A stretch of DNA of 64,000 nucleotides from Deltaproteobacteria bacterium HGW-Deltaproteobacteria-4 (GTDB taxonomy: Bacteria > Desulfobacterota > Desulfuromonadia > Desulfuromonadales > UBA2197). Shown here piece by piece: positions 17,131 through 25,785 of the stretch. The notes beneath the pieces are model-generated. The model saw only the letters and a program-made list of their open reading frames with translations. It was not told the origin of the DNA and searched no databases. A program made the translations under genes and the position numbers. The number at the start of each line of letters is the position of its first letter. The stretch's first letter is position 1. The stretch spans positions 62,001 to 126,000 of the forward strand of contig PHAV01000009.1 of NCBI GenBank assembly GCA_002841765.1. The letters are read 5' to 3'.

Positions 17131-19242
17131 CTAGGCATCGATAGTCATCTGCCTGCCACTGCGCAGCAGGGCGGCAAACTCCCCGGCCGGCAGGGGCTTG
17201 CTGAAGAGATACCCTTGAAACATGTTACAGTCACAGCCGGAAAGGAATTTCAGCTGCTCAAGAGTCTCTACCCCCTCGGCGACAGCGGTCAGACCCAGGT
17301 TGTGGGCAATATCGATGATACTGGCAACGACGGAAGCGCCACTGGGATCAGTGGCGACATCGTTGATGAAGGAGCGGTCAATCTTCAGACTGTCGACCGG
17401 AAAACTGCGCAGATAGTTGAGGCTGGAATAGCCGGTGCCAAAGTCGTCAAGACTCAGGCGCACACCCATCTCCTTGAGGGCACGCATGGTCTCTTCTGCC
17501 CCGGCAGGATCATCCATGACCATGCTTTCGGTGAGTTCCAGCTCCAGCAAGCACGGTTCAAGTCCGGTCTCCTGCAGAATTTCTCTGACGACCTGCGGCA
17601 AATCCCCGCGGCGAAATTGCCGCGCCGAAAGGTTGACAGCAACACCGAGGGCCGGCAAGCCCATCTCCTGCCAGACTCTGGCCTGCTGACACGCTTCCTT
17701 CATGACCCAGGCGCCGAGGGGCACAATCAACCCTGTCTCTTCGGCCAAGGGGATAAAGTCAGCAGGGGAAACCATCCCCCGTTGCGGATGGTGCCAGCGG
17801 ACCAGCGCTTCGCTACCGATGATACGACCGTTGAGCAGGTCGATCTTGGGCTGGTAGTGTAGACAGAATTCCTTCCGTTCCAAAGCATGTCGCAACTCGC
17901 CTTCGAGTTCCATCGTCTCCTGAATATGCTTATTCATCTCCGCAGCATAAAAACAGAAGTTGCTGCGGTCATCCCGTTTCGACCGATACATGGCGATGTC
18001 GGCATTACGAATCAGCATGGCGCCGTTATCGCTATCCTTGGGATAAAGGCTGATGCCAAGACTGGCAGTTATAATGATTTCCCGATGGCCGACCTGGTAA
18101 GGTCGGCTCAGATTGTCGAGGATTTTTCTCGCCACCAGGCCTACATCCTCGGCATCAGCCACCTCGGCGAGAAGAACGACAAATTCGTCCCCCCCCATTC
18201 GGGCCACGGTGTCCGCCTCACGCACATTTTGCAGCAGACGCTGGGCCACGGCGCACAGCACTTGATCGCCGAAGTCATGGCCAAGACTGTCGTTGATAAC
18301 CTTGAAGCGGTCGAGGTCGACCAACAGGACAGCCACAAGGCGCCTGGAGCGATGGGCATAGTGAAGTGACTGCGCCAGGCGATCAAACAGCAAAGCCCGG
18401 TTGGCCAAACCGGTCAGATCATCATGAGTAGACAGGTGCTCCAGCTGTCTTTCGTAATTCTTGCGGGCAGTGATATCGACGTCCAGGCAGAAAAGCTCGG
18501 GGTCGCGGCCGGGCTTTTGCAAAATGACATAACTTGAATAGACTTCCACTTCTCTCCCCTCCTTGTGCCGAAGGCACATCTCGGAGGGAGGGGGGCCCTG
18601 ACCGGTTGCCACCATCGTTTCCATGGCACTCTTGACCTCTGTGCGCATTGCCGGCGGGATGATCAGTTCCAGGATATTGCGCCCGATAGCTTCAGCTGCA
18701 GTGTAGCCATAAAACCTCTCGGAGGCATGATTCCAGTAGTGGACCGTCCCGTCCATGGCGTAGCCCTGGCAAGCGATGGTCGGCACCTTTTGGAGAAGAG
18801 TCCGGAAACGCTCCTCGCTTTCGTGCAGGGCGGACTCTATTTGTTGATGATCCTGGCGCAGCTTCCATTCCCGCAGAGCACTGTGCACGGTCTGGGGCAT
18901 GCGGGCGAAGCCCTCGGTCGATTTGACCAGGTAATCGAAGGCGCCGGCTTTCATCGCCTCGACCGCCAACCCTTCATTGCCGTAGGCGGTCATGACCAGC
19001 AGCGGGAAGGCTCTCTCTGCTTCTGAGGCATTCAAGACATCAATGGCACAGCCATCGGGAAGATTTATGTCCATCAGCACGATATCAGGGGGATCAGCCA
19101 CGATAGTCTGGCGATACTCTGCCAGGGTGGCGACGACCAGGATTCTCACCCGGTCCTCTTTGCTCCAGAGTGCCCGGGAGATTGCCTCGGCATGTGCTGC
19201 CTCATCTTCGACAATGAGGATGGTCGTCCTCCCGTTACTCAT
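17131..19242 (-). CDS. Response regulator with PAS, GGDEF and EAL domains
   Basis: A 703-residue protein: receiver (1-125, acceptor Asp58 in LMDINLP), PAS with C-terminal cap (about 140-265), GGDEF (about 275-430; MGGDEFVV and canonical GHDFGD), and EAL (about 445-700; SEALVRWHHP, ELTES, DDFGTGYSSL). Both catalytic modules look intact, so it could make and degrade c-di-GMP, with balance set by phosphorylation. It overlaps the preceding small response regulator by 8 bp and is the last gene of a kinase-regulator-regulator operon. Confidence 0.93.
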   Translation of the reverse strand: MSNGRTTILIVEDEAAHAEAISRALWSKEDRVRILVVATLAEYRQTIVADPPDIVLMDINLPDGCAIDVLNASEAERAFPLLVMTAYGNEGLAVEAMKAGAFDYLVKSTEGFARMPQTVHSALREWKLRQDHQQIESALHESEERFRTLLQKVPTIACQGYAMDGTVHYWNHASERFYGYTAAEAIGRNILELIIPPAMRTEVKSAMETMVATGQGPPPSEMCLRHKEGREVEVYSSYVILQKPGRDPELFCLDVDITARKNYERQLEHLSTHDDLTGLANRALLFDRLAQSLHYAHRSRRLVAVLLVDLDRFKVINDSLGHDFGDQVLCAVAQRLLQNVREADTVARMGGDEFVVLLAEVADAEDVGLVARKILDNLSRPYQVGHREIIITASLGISLYPKDSDNGAMLIRNADIAMYRSKRDDRSNFCFYAAEMNKHIQETMELEGELRHALERKEFCLHYQPKIDLLNGRIIGSEALVRWHHPQRGMVSPADFIPLAEETGLIVPLGAWVMKEACQQARVWQEMGLPALGVAVNLSARQFRRGDLPQVVREILQETGLEPCLLELELTESMVMDDPAGAEETMRALKEMGVRLSLDDFGTGYSSLNYLRSFPVDSLKIDRSFINDVATDPSGASVVASIIDIAHNLGLTAVAEGVETLEQLKFLSGCDCNMFQGYLFSKPLPAGEFAALLRSGRQMTIDA

Positions 19243-19699
19243 GCGTTACCTCTTTACCGTCGCTAGAGATTCGGTTCCACGCCAACCAGTAATAGCCGAG
19301 GACCGCCAGTAGCTCGGAAAATTTATTAAAATCAAAGGGTTTGACAAGATAGCTGTTGGCATGGCAATCATATGCCTTGGCAATATCCGTCTCGGCGGCC
19401 GAGGTTGTCAGAACCACTACCGGAATCCGGGCAAAGTCCGGGTCGTTCTTGACGGTTTTCAGCACCTGCAGACCATCGACCCGGGGCATGTGCAAGTCGA
19501 GGAGGATCAGGCCGGGCCGGGGCGAACGCTCCGGATCGCTGTAAGCATGACGGCGGTAAAGGTAATCGAGAGCGTCCTGCCCGTCAGCCACATGTTGCAG
19601 CTTGTTGGCAACGCGGGAACGCTCCATGTTTCTGCGCACAATTTCGGCATGAGCCGCATCGTCCTCGGCCAGCAAAATAACGATCGGTTCACCGTCCAT
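19235..19699 (-). CDS. Single-domain response regulator (Rcp1 type)
   Basis: A 154-residue stand-alone receiver of the Rcp1 class, recognisable by the long loop after helix 2 (YRRHAYSDPERSPRPG). Acidic pair EDD (12-14), acceptor Asp68 in ILLDLHMP, and conserved Lys in YLVKPFDF are present. Such regulators usually relay phosphate from phytochrome- or PAS-type kinases. It is sandwiched between the kinase gene (1-bp overlap at 19699) and the GGDEF-EAL gene (8-bp overlap), so it is likely the shared phosphate shuttle. Confidence 0.92.
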   Translation of the reverse strand: MDGEPIVILLAEDDAAHAEIVRRNMERSRVANKLQHVADGQDALDYLYRRHAYSDPERSPRPGLILLDLHMPRVDGLQVLKTVKNDPDFARIPVVVLTTSAAETDIAKAYDCHANSYLVKPFDFNKFSELLAVLGYYWLAWNRISSDGKEVTHE

Positions 19700-21855
19700 T
19701 AATTATCTCCCGGTTTATTGATGGCGTCAGGCAGGGTAAAGCGGAAACAGCTTCCCGTCCCACCTCCTTCGGATTCGACCCAGATGCGCCCCTTGTTCAG
19801 CTCGACGATGCGTTTCACCAAGGCCAGGCCGAGCCCGGAACCCTCGACTTCGGGGTTAAGCTGATCGAAAAGAGCAAAGATCTTGTCGTGATAGCACGGA
19901 TCGATCCCCACACCGTTATCACGAACATAAAAGACCGGCCCCTCTGCTGTTGACTCCAAGCCAATTTCAATCGTCAACAGGGTGTGAAGCGAGCGGTATT
20001 TAATCGCGTTATCGATAAGATTTTGCCAGATCTCGACCAGGCGCGACCGATCGCCGCAAAGGATCAAAGGGACATCGACAACCTGCACCTGCGCACGGTG
20101 CTCCGCAATGGGACCGGCCAGGATAAATATGGCTTCCCCGACCAACTGACGAAAAAGAATCGACTCCCTGACGGTTGTTATCCGGCCGATTTTAGCAAGG
20201 GAAAGGAGATCGGTCAACAACTGCTCCATCCTGTCGGTCGCCCTGTGCATGTAATCCAGGTCGCACCCGATCTTCTTCTGGTCACCTGTCTCCAGGTCTT
20301 TTTCCAGAAAACCAAGAAAGTTCTTTATCGTCACCACCGGGCTCTTCAAGTCGTGGGACACCGTATAGGTGAAGCGCTCTAGTTCGGCATTTTTTTCAAT
20401 GAGTTGCTGCTCTTTCTGTTTACGCTCGGTGACATCTCGAAACATCCCGATGGAACAAGGCACCCCATCAAAATCAATACGGGCTGCATTAATGTCGGCA
20501 AGGAAGATAGTTCCATCCTTACAGCGACACGGAATATCTTCCGAGCTAACAACCTCTTGTCTGGCCATCGCTGCAAACGCCGCGAGAATCTGCGGGAGAT
20601 CGGCGGCCGGATGAAGATCCTCAACCCCCAGTTCCAGTAACTCCTCCTCGGCATAACCCAGCATCTTGCAGATCATCGGATTGGCGTGTCTGATTCGTCT
20701 TGTTTTCAGATCGACGACCAGCAAGCCATCAGCATTGTGCTCAAACAAGGCGCGGTACTTGGCCTCCGATTGGCTCAACGCTCCCTGGCTCTTCTCCAGG
20801 GATGCGGCCATGGTGTTGAAAGCCCGGGAAAGAACTCCCAGTTCTCCGGGAAGGATTGTCAACTCACTGCGGACATGAAGATCCCCACGGGCAAAGTTAC
20901 TGGCCGTGTCCACCAGACTGTTTATCGGCGCGACAAGAGTTTTTTTGCCGATCCGCCAGGAGAAGACAAATGCTGCGATTGTGGAAAAAAGCATGAACAA
21001 GAGATTTTTGATCAGGACTTTATTGGCGTCCTCAAGAACCTGAGCCTCGGGTATTCCTGCCCACACATACATGTAGGGCGGCTCAGCGGGGTTGAGCCGC
21101 ACGGACTTAAAGGCCACAATTCTGAGGATGCCGTCGGAGCCCTGTACTGTCGCCACCCCTGTCTCCTCCCCCCCTCTAACCATCTCCCAGGCACGGGGAG
21201 CAATCGGACGGCCTACCGCGTTGGTCTTTTCTCTAGGGGGGTAATAAGACAGCCGGATCCCCTGATGGTCCGTTATGGACAAAAATGATCCTGCCGGCAA
21301 GGAGACCACCCCAAACAAATCGGCAAAAGAATCGAGCCCCTGTATCAGGGTTAAGACCAGCCGCGATTCTCCGGCTTTGTCGGTTACGGGATAGGCATAA
21401 GCGAAGCCTGGGGTATTCCCACCTATTCTGGTGACCAGATATTCCCCTACAGCCAGATCTTTTTTAGTTAATGCTTCCCGGAAATGCTTGCGGTCTGCCA
21501 GATTAATACTGCCAAAAGGTCGGGCTGAGGCAAAGACATCGCCATTGACATGCGCGGCTGTAATATTGAAATAGGCCGTGTTCCCTTCGCTGACGGCACG
21601 AAAGATTGCACTGCTTGCGGTGATGTCAAAATTCTGCACTACAGGCATCCAGGCGAGAACAGAGAGGGTCTGCCGCACAGATTCAAGGCGCCCCTGCTGC
21701 GTTTCGGACATGTTCTGGACAAGGAAAAGAACTTCGCGCCGGGCCGCATCGATGGCCTGACGGCGTTGATCCAGGCCGGCATAAAGAATGATGACCAAGG
21801 CCGGAAGAACCGCCAACGCCACAAGAAAAAAGAGTTTCTTTCTGATATAACCCAT
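19699..21855 (-). CDS. Histidine kinase with double-Cache sensor, HAMP and PAS
   Basis: A 718-residue kinase. TM1 (9-26), a periplasmic double-Cache-type sensor (about 30-270; FNITAAHVNGDVFAS, YPVTDKAGES), TM2 (about 283-300), HAMP (about 300-355), PAS/PAC (about 365-490), HisKA (TVSHDLKSPVVT) and HATPase_c (NLIDNAIKY, RDNGVGIDP, EGSGLGLAL). Cache domains bind small molecules such as carboxylates or amino acids; the ligand is unknown. It heads the operon with the two regulators downstream. A promoter and shared operator lie at 21917-21945, in the divergent region with the XRE-S24 regulator. Confidence 0.92.
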   Translation of the reverse strand: MGYIRKKLFFLVALAVLPALVIILYAGLDQRRQAIDAARREVLFLVQNMSETQQGRLESVRQTLSVLAWMPVVQNFDITASSAIFRAVSEGNTAYFNITAAHVNGDVFASARPFGSINLADRKHFREALTKKDLAVGEYLVTRIGGNTPGFAYAYPVTDKAGESRLVLTLIQGLDSFADLFGVVSLPAGSFLSITDHQGIRLSYYPPREKTNAVGRPIAPRAWEMVRGGEETGVATVQGSDGILRIVAFKSVRLNPAEPPYMYVWAGIPEAQVLEDANKVLIKNLLFMLFSTIAAFVFSWRIGKKTLVAPINSLVDTASNFARGDLHVRSELTILPGELGVLSRAFNTMAASLEKSQGALSQSEAKYRALFEHNADGLLVVDLKTRRIRHANPMICKMLGYAEEELLELGVEDLHPAADLPQILAAFAAMARQEVVSSEDIPCRCKDGTIFLADINAARIDFDGVPCSIGMFRDVTERKQKEQQLIEKNAELERFTYTVSHDLKSPVVTIKNFLGFLEKDLETGDQKKIGCDLDYMHRATDRMEQLLTDLLSLAKIGRITTVRESILFRQLVGEAIFILAGPIAEHRAQVQVVDVPLILCGDRSRLVEIWQNLIDNAIKYRSLHTLLTIEIGLESTAEGPVFYVRDNGVGIDPCYHDKIFALFDQLNPEVEGSGLGLALVKRIVELNKGRIWVESEGGGTGSCFRFTLPDAINKPGDN

Positions 21856-21916
21856 AAATTCAACCTTCCAGGTTCATATCAATGCAATATTTTCTTGCTC
21901 AAAAAATTTCATGTAG

Positions 21917-21945
21917 ATATATTAAGAATATCATAATATGTCAAG
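21917..21945 (-). promoter_or_regulatory. Promoter of sensor kinase operon with dyad operator
   Basis: On the minus strand TTGACA (21944-21939) and TATATC (21921-21916) are spaced 17 bp. The -10 is part of GATATATTAAGAATATC (21916-21932), an inverted repeat GATAT-N7-ATATC. The same 15-mer, with two changes, lies over the HD-GYP promoter at 14684-14698. The divergent XRE regulator gene starts at 21983, about 40 bp away, and is the obvious candidate binder. Confidence 0.5.
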
Positions 21946-21982
21946 GCGGATCACTTTTGCCCAACCCGTATCGCGAAAGGGA

Positions 21983-22615
21983 ATGATGAACAAAATTGAC
22001 ATAGGTGAGCGGTTTCGCCAGGTGAGACTGAGCCACAATCTGACCCAGAAGGAATTTGCCGAATCGCTGGGCATTGCTCAGGGTTTTTTGAGCAGCGTCG
22101 AGCGGGGCAGAAAAGCCCCTTCAGCGACGCTGCTGATCGCCATGACGCATCTGTACCAGATCGATGCGCAGTGGCTCTCTTCAGGGGCGGGGGGGCTGGA
22201 CGCCGGAATTTTGCCCGCGGCCAGATCTGGGGGAAAATCTTCTGTCCCCCTGACGCCGCTACTCCGACGAATTTCCCGGGAATTTCCACAAAAAGTCGAT
22301 CCTGAGGATCTTCTGGGTTACATTTCGGTCCCCGGCAACCATCCGGACTGCTACGCTTTGGCGGCCTATGGCGATTTTATGGCCCCGAGCATCCAGGACA
22401 ATGACCTGATCCTTTTCAGGGTGGGGGGGGAGATCAAGAGCGGCGATATTGCCCTGGTGAACAATAAGTGGGGCGACACCATTCTTCGCCGTTACCGCGT
22501 CCAGGCGGACGGGGAATGGTTTTCCCCTGATAACAGCGCATATAAACCTTTCCAGGCCCCTCTTTCCCAGGCGATTGCTGTCGTAACCAGTATTTGGCGA
22601 CAGATAAAACCGTGA
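21983..22615 (+). CDS. XRE-family CI-like regulator with inactive S24 peptidase domain
   Basis: A 210-residue regulator. Residues about 5-65 are an XRE helix-turn-helix (RFRQVRLSHNLTQKEFAESLG, SVERGRKAPS split over two helices). Residues about 105-210 match the LexA/CI S24 fold (YALAAYGDFMAPSIQDND, GDIALVNN). The catalytic Ser of the GDSM motif is Phe (GDFM), and the Lys normally found in TVKR is Leu (TILRR), so self-cleavage should be impossible. It may respond to a ligand or to DNA only. Start: ATG at 21983 or 21986 behind GAAAGGG; the open frame reaches 21938 without a ribosome site. Divergent from the kinase operon. Confidence 0.85.
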   Translation: MMNKIDIGERFRQVRLSHNLTQKEFAESLGIAQGFLSSVERGRKAPSATLLIAMTHLYQIDAQWLSSGAGGLDAGILPAARSGGKSSVPLTPLLRRISREFPQKVDPEDLLGYISVPGNHPDCYALAAYGDFMAPSIQDNDLILFRVGGEIKSGDIALVNNKWGDTILRRYRVQADGEWFSPDNSAYKPFQAPLSQAIAVVTSIWRQIKP

Positions 22616-22633
22616 CCTGCGGGTCGTCTGCTG

Positions 22634-23323
22634 TCACGAAGAAGTATGGTCAAATTTGCGTAATACCGCTAAGGCGGCTCCTTCCGAAGACGCTGGATTC
22701 TGACCGGTGATCAAATTGCCATCGTCGACAAAATAAGCACCCCAGTCTGCTCCTCTGGAATAATTTCCGCCAATTTTCTGCAATTCCTCTTCGAGCAGAA
22801 AAGGGACGATCTCCGTCAAACCGACAGCGGTTTCTTCCGAGTTCGAGAATCCGGTGACGGCTTTTCCCTGCACCAGTGGCGAACCATCCACTTTCCGGGC
22901 ACGGAGGAGGACTGCCGGAGCGTGACAGACCGCTGCCACGGGTTTACCGAGGGCAAACATGATCTCGATGAGGTTGATCGAATGTTTATCCTCGACAAGA
23001 TCCCAGAGCGGTCCGTGCCCGCCGGGGTAAAAAAGGGCATCGTAGACATCCGGAGAAACATCCCTCAGCCGCAGGGTCGTGGCTAAGGTTTTTTGTGCAT
23101 CCTTGTCGGCGTTAAAACGTTCGGTAGACGCAGTTTGAAACTCTTTTGCGGCACTTTTTGGATCGAGAGGCGGTTGCCCCCCTTTCGGCGACGCAAGGAT
23201 CACCTCAGCACCGGAATCTTTGAAACCATAGTAAGGGGCGGCAAATTCTTCCAACCAGAAACCAGTCTTTTCCCCGGTATTGCCCAACTCTTCGTGCGAC
23301 GTCAGCACCATCAATATTTTCAT
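22634..23323 (-). CDS. DJ-1/PfpI-family glutamine amidotransferase-like protein
   Basis: A 229-residue class I GATase-like protein. The nucleophile elbow is AVCHAPAVLL (Cys followed by His), with an upstream acidic residue in FYPGGHGPLWDL and WLEEFAAPYYGF near the N-terminus. The full-length layout resembles Hsp31/glyoxalase III-type members that convert methylglyoxal to lactate or protect against carbonyl stress. Activity not proven by sequence. The gene is convergent with the CI-like regulator gene, 18 bp apart, and has a strong AGGAG-like ribosome site upstream of ATG. Confidence 0.88.
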   Translation of the reverse strand: MKILMVLTSHEELGNTGEKTGFWLEEFAAPYYGFKDSGAEVILASPKGGQPPLDPKSAAKEFQTASTERFNADKDAQKTLATTLRLRDVSPDVYDALFYPGGHGPLWDLVEDKHSINLIEIMFALGKPVAAVCHAPAVLLRARKVDGSPLVQGKAVTGFSNSEETAVGLTEIVPFLLEEELQKIGGNYSRGADWGAYFVDDGNLITGQNPASSEGAALAVLRKFDHTSS

Positions 23324-23492
23324 GCCTCTTTCTCCTTGTGTTTGCCTTCACCCTGGTGACAATGATCAAGTTTATTGCGAAGGTTCTGCTTACTTCGTTT
23401 ACAAATTTATCACTTTTTCGAAGTTTTACAATGGAGTGCGAGACCTTTGAATTCCCGTGTTTTTTCGATGTTTTTCTGCTACTATTATTAAT

Positions 23493-23567
23493 TAGGCGCC
23501 AGCGAAAGTGATGCTGACGCTGGCGACAATCCAAGAACTGAGGGACTCATCGATCTCATGAGACCCC
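23493..23567 (+). other. Structured 5' leader with two hairpins
   Basis: Between the GATase gene and the regulator at 23623, a hairpin CGCCAGCG / CGCTGGCG (about 23497-23524) is followed by a second, GGGACTCAT / ATGAGACCC (about 23542-23565). A possible -10 (TACTAT/TATTAT) lies at about 23470-23480. The fold does not match a riboswitch class that I recognise and has no terminal T-run. Nothing else was seen in this 299-bp gap. Confidence 0.4.
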
Positions 23568-23622
23568 CTGCATCGGGCAAAAGGGGAGGGGAAAATCTGG
23601 TGAAAGAAAGCAAGGTTGAGCT

Positions 23623-24621
23623 ATGAAAAAAAATGTGATTCTGGTCATCGACGATGACCAGAATTTGAATAAAACCCTTTTCGACATCCTCAATGCCAAG
23701 GGATATGAAACCTTCGTGGCAGGAGACGGTACGGAGGGTCTCGCTTTTCTGCAAAAAACCCCGGTCGACCTGGTCCTTACCGACCTTGGATTGCCGGACA
23801 TGTCCGGCATCGACATCCTCAGCAAAGTCAAAGGCTTCTATCCGGCCACACAGGTCATCATCCTGACCGGCAGCGCCACCGTCGCTTCGGCGGTTGAGGC
23901 GACAAATTTCGGGGCCTTTTCGTATCTCCTGAAGCCGTATGATCTTGATCAGCTCCTTTTGCAAATCCAGCGGGCACTCGAAAAGCAAAGCGCCGAAAAA
24001 GAGCTGAGCATCTCTCGACAGATGCTCGTCGATGTGACTCAGGGGATCAAGGAGAATATCCTCCTCATCGGCAATGATCACAGGATCTTGTGGGCCAACC
24101 GGGCCGCGGTGGTGCACACCGGCCTGAAGATGGAGGAGATCGTTGGGCAGTGTTGCTTCACGGTTACCCATCATCGGCAATCCCCCTGTGAGCCTCCTGA
24201 TCAACCCTGTCCTCTCAATGAATTACTGACAAAGGGTGAGTCCAAAATCGCGCAGCATGTTCATATCGGCAAGGATGGCAACAAGCAAGTTGTCGAAGTC
24301 ATTATCTATCCGGTCAAGGACAGCGACGGAGAAACGACCGGGCTTGTTCATATCTCCCGGGATATCACCGAGCGCGCCCGGTTGGAGCAAGAGATCGCGG
24401 ATAAGGTCACCGAACTGAAAGCTTCCCTTGCCCGCGTGAAACAGCTGGAAGGGATTCTTTCCATCTGCATGTATTGCAAGAAAATACGGGATGAAGGGGA
24501 TCAGTGGCGCCAGATGGAGGAATACATTTCACAACATTCGGAAGCAGACTTCAGTCATGGCCTTTGCCCGGAATGCTTTCAACAACAGATGAGCGAATTT
24601 AAGGCGACGCAGGGAAAGTAA
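23623..24621 (+). CDS. Response regulator with PAS and C-terminal CxYC/CPEC module
   Basis: A 332-residue protein. Receiver 1-120 (DDD acidic set, acceptor Asp54 in LTDLGLP, Lys in LLKPYD), a PAS/PAC domain (about 140-255, DHRILWANRAA), a short coiled coil, and a C-terminal module with CMYCKKIRDEGD and HGLCPECF. That last module is common on Geobacter-type regulators; its two CxxC pairs could bind a metal, but the role is not known. No DNA-binding domain or enzyme. It precedes a kinase and a double-receiver regulator on the same strand and probably works with them. Confidence 0.88.
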   Translation: MKKNVILVIDDDQNLNKTLFDILNAKGYETFVAGDGTEGLAFLQKTPVDLVLTDLGLPDMSGIDILSKVKGFYPATQVIILTGSATVASAVEATNFGAFSYLLKPYDLDQLLLQIQRALEKQSAEKELSISRQMLVDVTQGIKENILLIGNDHRILWANRAAVVHTGLKMEEIVGQCCFTVTHHRQSPCEPPDQPCPLNELLTKGESKIAQHVHIGKDGNKQVVEVIIYPVKDSDGETTGLVHISRDITERARLEQEIADKVTELKASLARVKQLEGILSICMYCKKIRDEGDQWRQMEEYISQHSEADFSHGLCPECFQQQMSEFKATQGK

Positions 24622-24666
24622 GTTAGCGCAACAAAGCAGAGTAGAGAGCGGGAGTATGCAGAACAT

Positions 24667-25785
24667 ATGAATAACGTTGCCGTTATATCCAGCATTCTGG
24701 TGCTGCTGGGGGCGCTCTTTATGGCTGCGGCCATTGCCCAGGGACGAAAAATCCGGGCGGAGGTTCCGGCCGAACTGCAGCGAAAATGGCGTATTATCAT
24801 CACCTTCATGTTTTTCTTCCTGACCGGTTATTTGCTCTTCACCGCTGTTCTTCTCGGCAATCTCAAGTTGCCTAACGAACTGGTAGCGAGTCCGATCTTT
24901 CTTGGCGGCGCAATCTTTGTATTCATCGTGGTCAGTCTCACCCGAAGCACCATCACCCGATTGAAACAGGACGAACAGGAGATCCGCCGGTTGAACGTAG
25001 AATTGAGACAAAAAATTGTGCAACTCCAGGAGGCTCAGGAAGATCTGGTGCGCAAGGAAAAACTCTCCATCCTCGGTCAGCTCTCCGGAAGTGTCGGGCA
25101 CGAACTTCGCAATCCCCTTGGGGTGATGAGCAATGCTGTCTACTTTCTTAAGATGGTCCTGGCCGGTGCCGACAAAACCGTACAGGAGTATCTCGATATC
25201 ATCAAAAAGGAGATCGACAACTCCCTGCGGATTATCACCGACCTCCTCGACTTCGCCCGGACCAGACCGCCGCAGCGGCAGTCCATCAGCGCTGAAGAAC
25301 TGATCCGGCAAAACCTGGAGAGTTGCCGCATGCCCGAGAATGTTTTGGTCACGCTCGATATCTCGGCGGCGATGCCGATCCTGAGAGTCGACCCGCCACA
25401 GATCGGGCAGGTGCTGACGAACTTGATTGCCAATGCCGTGCAGGCGATGCCGGACGGCGGTGTTGTGCAGGTCGCAGCGCGACAAATATTGCATGATGAC
25501 GTGAGGACGGTGAATTCCGATCCAAAGGCTAAAAGTCAAAACTCAAAATTCTCCGGTGAATTTATCGAAATCTCTGTCACCGACAGCGGCGAGGGGATCA
25601 CCCCGGAGAATATGCCGCAGCTCTTCCAGCCGCTCTTCTCCACCAAGATCAAGGGGATCGGTTTGGGACTCGTTGTCTGTAAAAACCTGATAGAGGCTAA
25701 CGGCGGGAGGATTAAAGTGGCGAGCGAGCCGGGGAAGAGAACGACCTTTACGGTGGTCCTCCCGGTCGAGAGTGGAAACATATGA
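24667..25785 (+). CDS. Membrane histidine kinase
   Basis: A 372-residue kinase with three hydrophobic segments (about 5-25, 42-65, 75-95), a coiled-coil linker, HisKA (GSVGHELRNPLGV) and HATPase_c (NLIANAVQAM, TDSGEGITP, GIGLGLVVC). There is no extracytoplasmic sensor domain, so the signal is likely sensed in the membrane or by partners. An unusual Ser/Lys/Asn-rich insert (NSDPKAKSQNSKF) sits in the ATPase domain, encoded by an A-rich stretch unlike the surrounding GC-rich code. The gene overlaps the double-receiver gene by 4 bp (ATGA). Confidence 0.9.
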   Translation: MNNVAVISSILVLLGALFMAAAIAQGRKIRAEVPAELQRKWRIIITFMFFFLTGYLLFTAVLLGNLKLPNELVASPIFLGGAIFVFIVVSLTRSTITRLKQDEQEIRRLNVELRQKIVQLQEAQEDLVRKEKLSILGQLSGSVGHELRNPLGVMSNAVYFLKMVLAGADKTVQEYLDIIKKEIDNSLRIITDLLDFARTRPPQRQSISAEELIRQNLESCRMPENVLVTLDISAAMPILRVDPPQIGQVLTNLIANAVQAMPDGGVVQVAARQILHDDVRTVNSDPKAKSQNSKFSGEFIEISVTDSGEGITPENMPQLFQPLFSTKIKGIGLGLVVCKNLIEANGGRIKVASEPGKRTTFTVVLPVESGNI

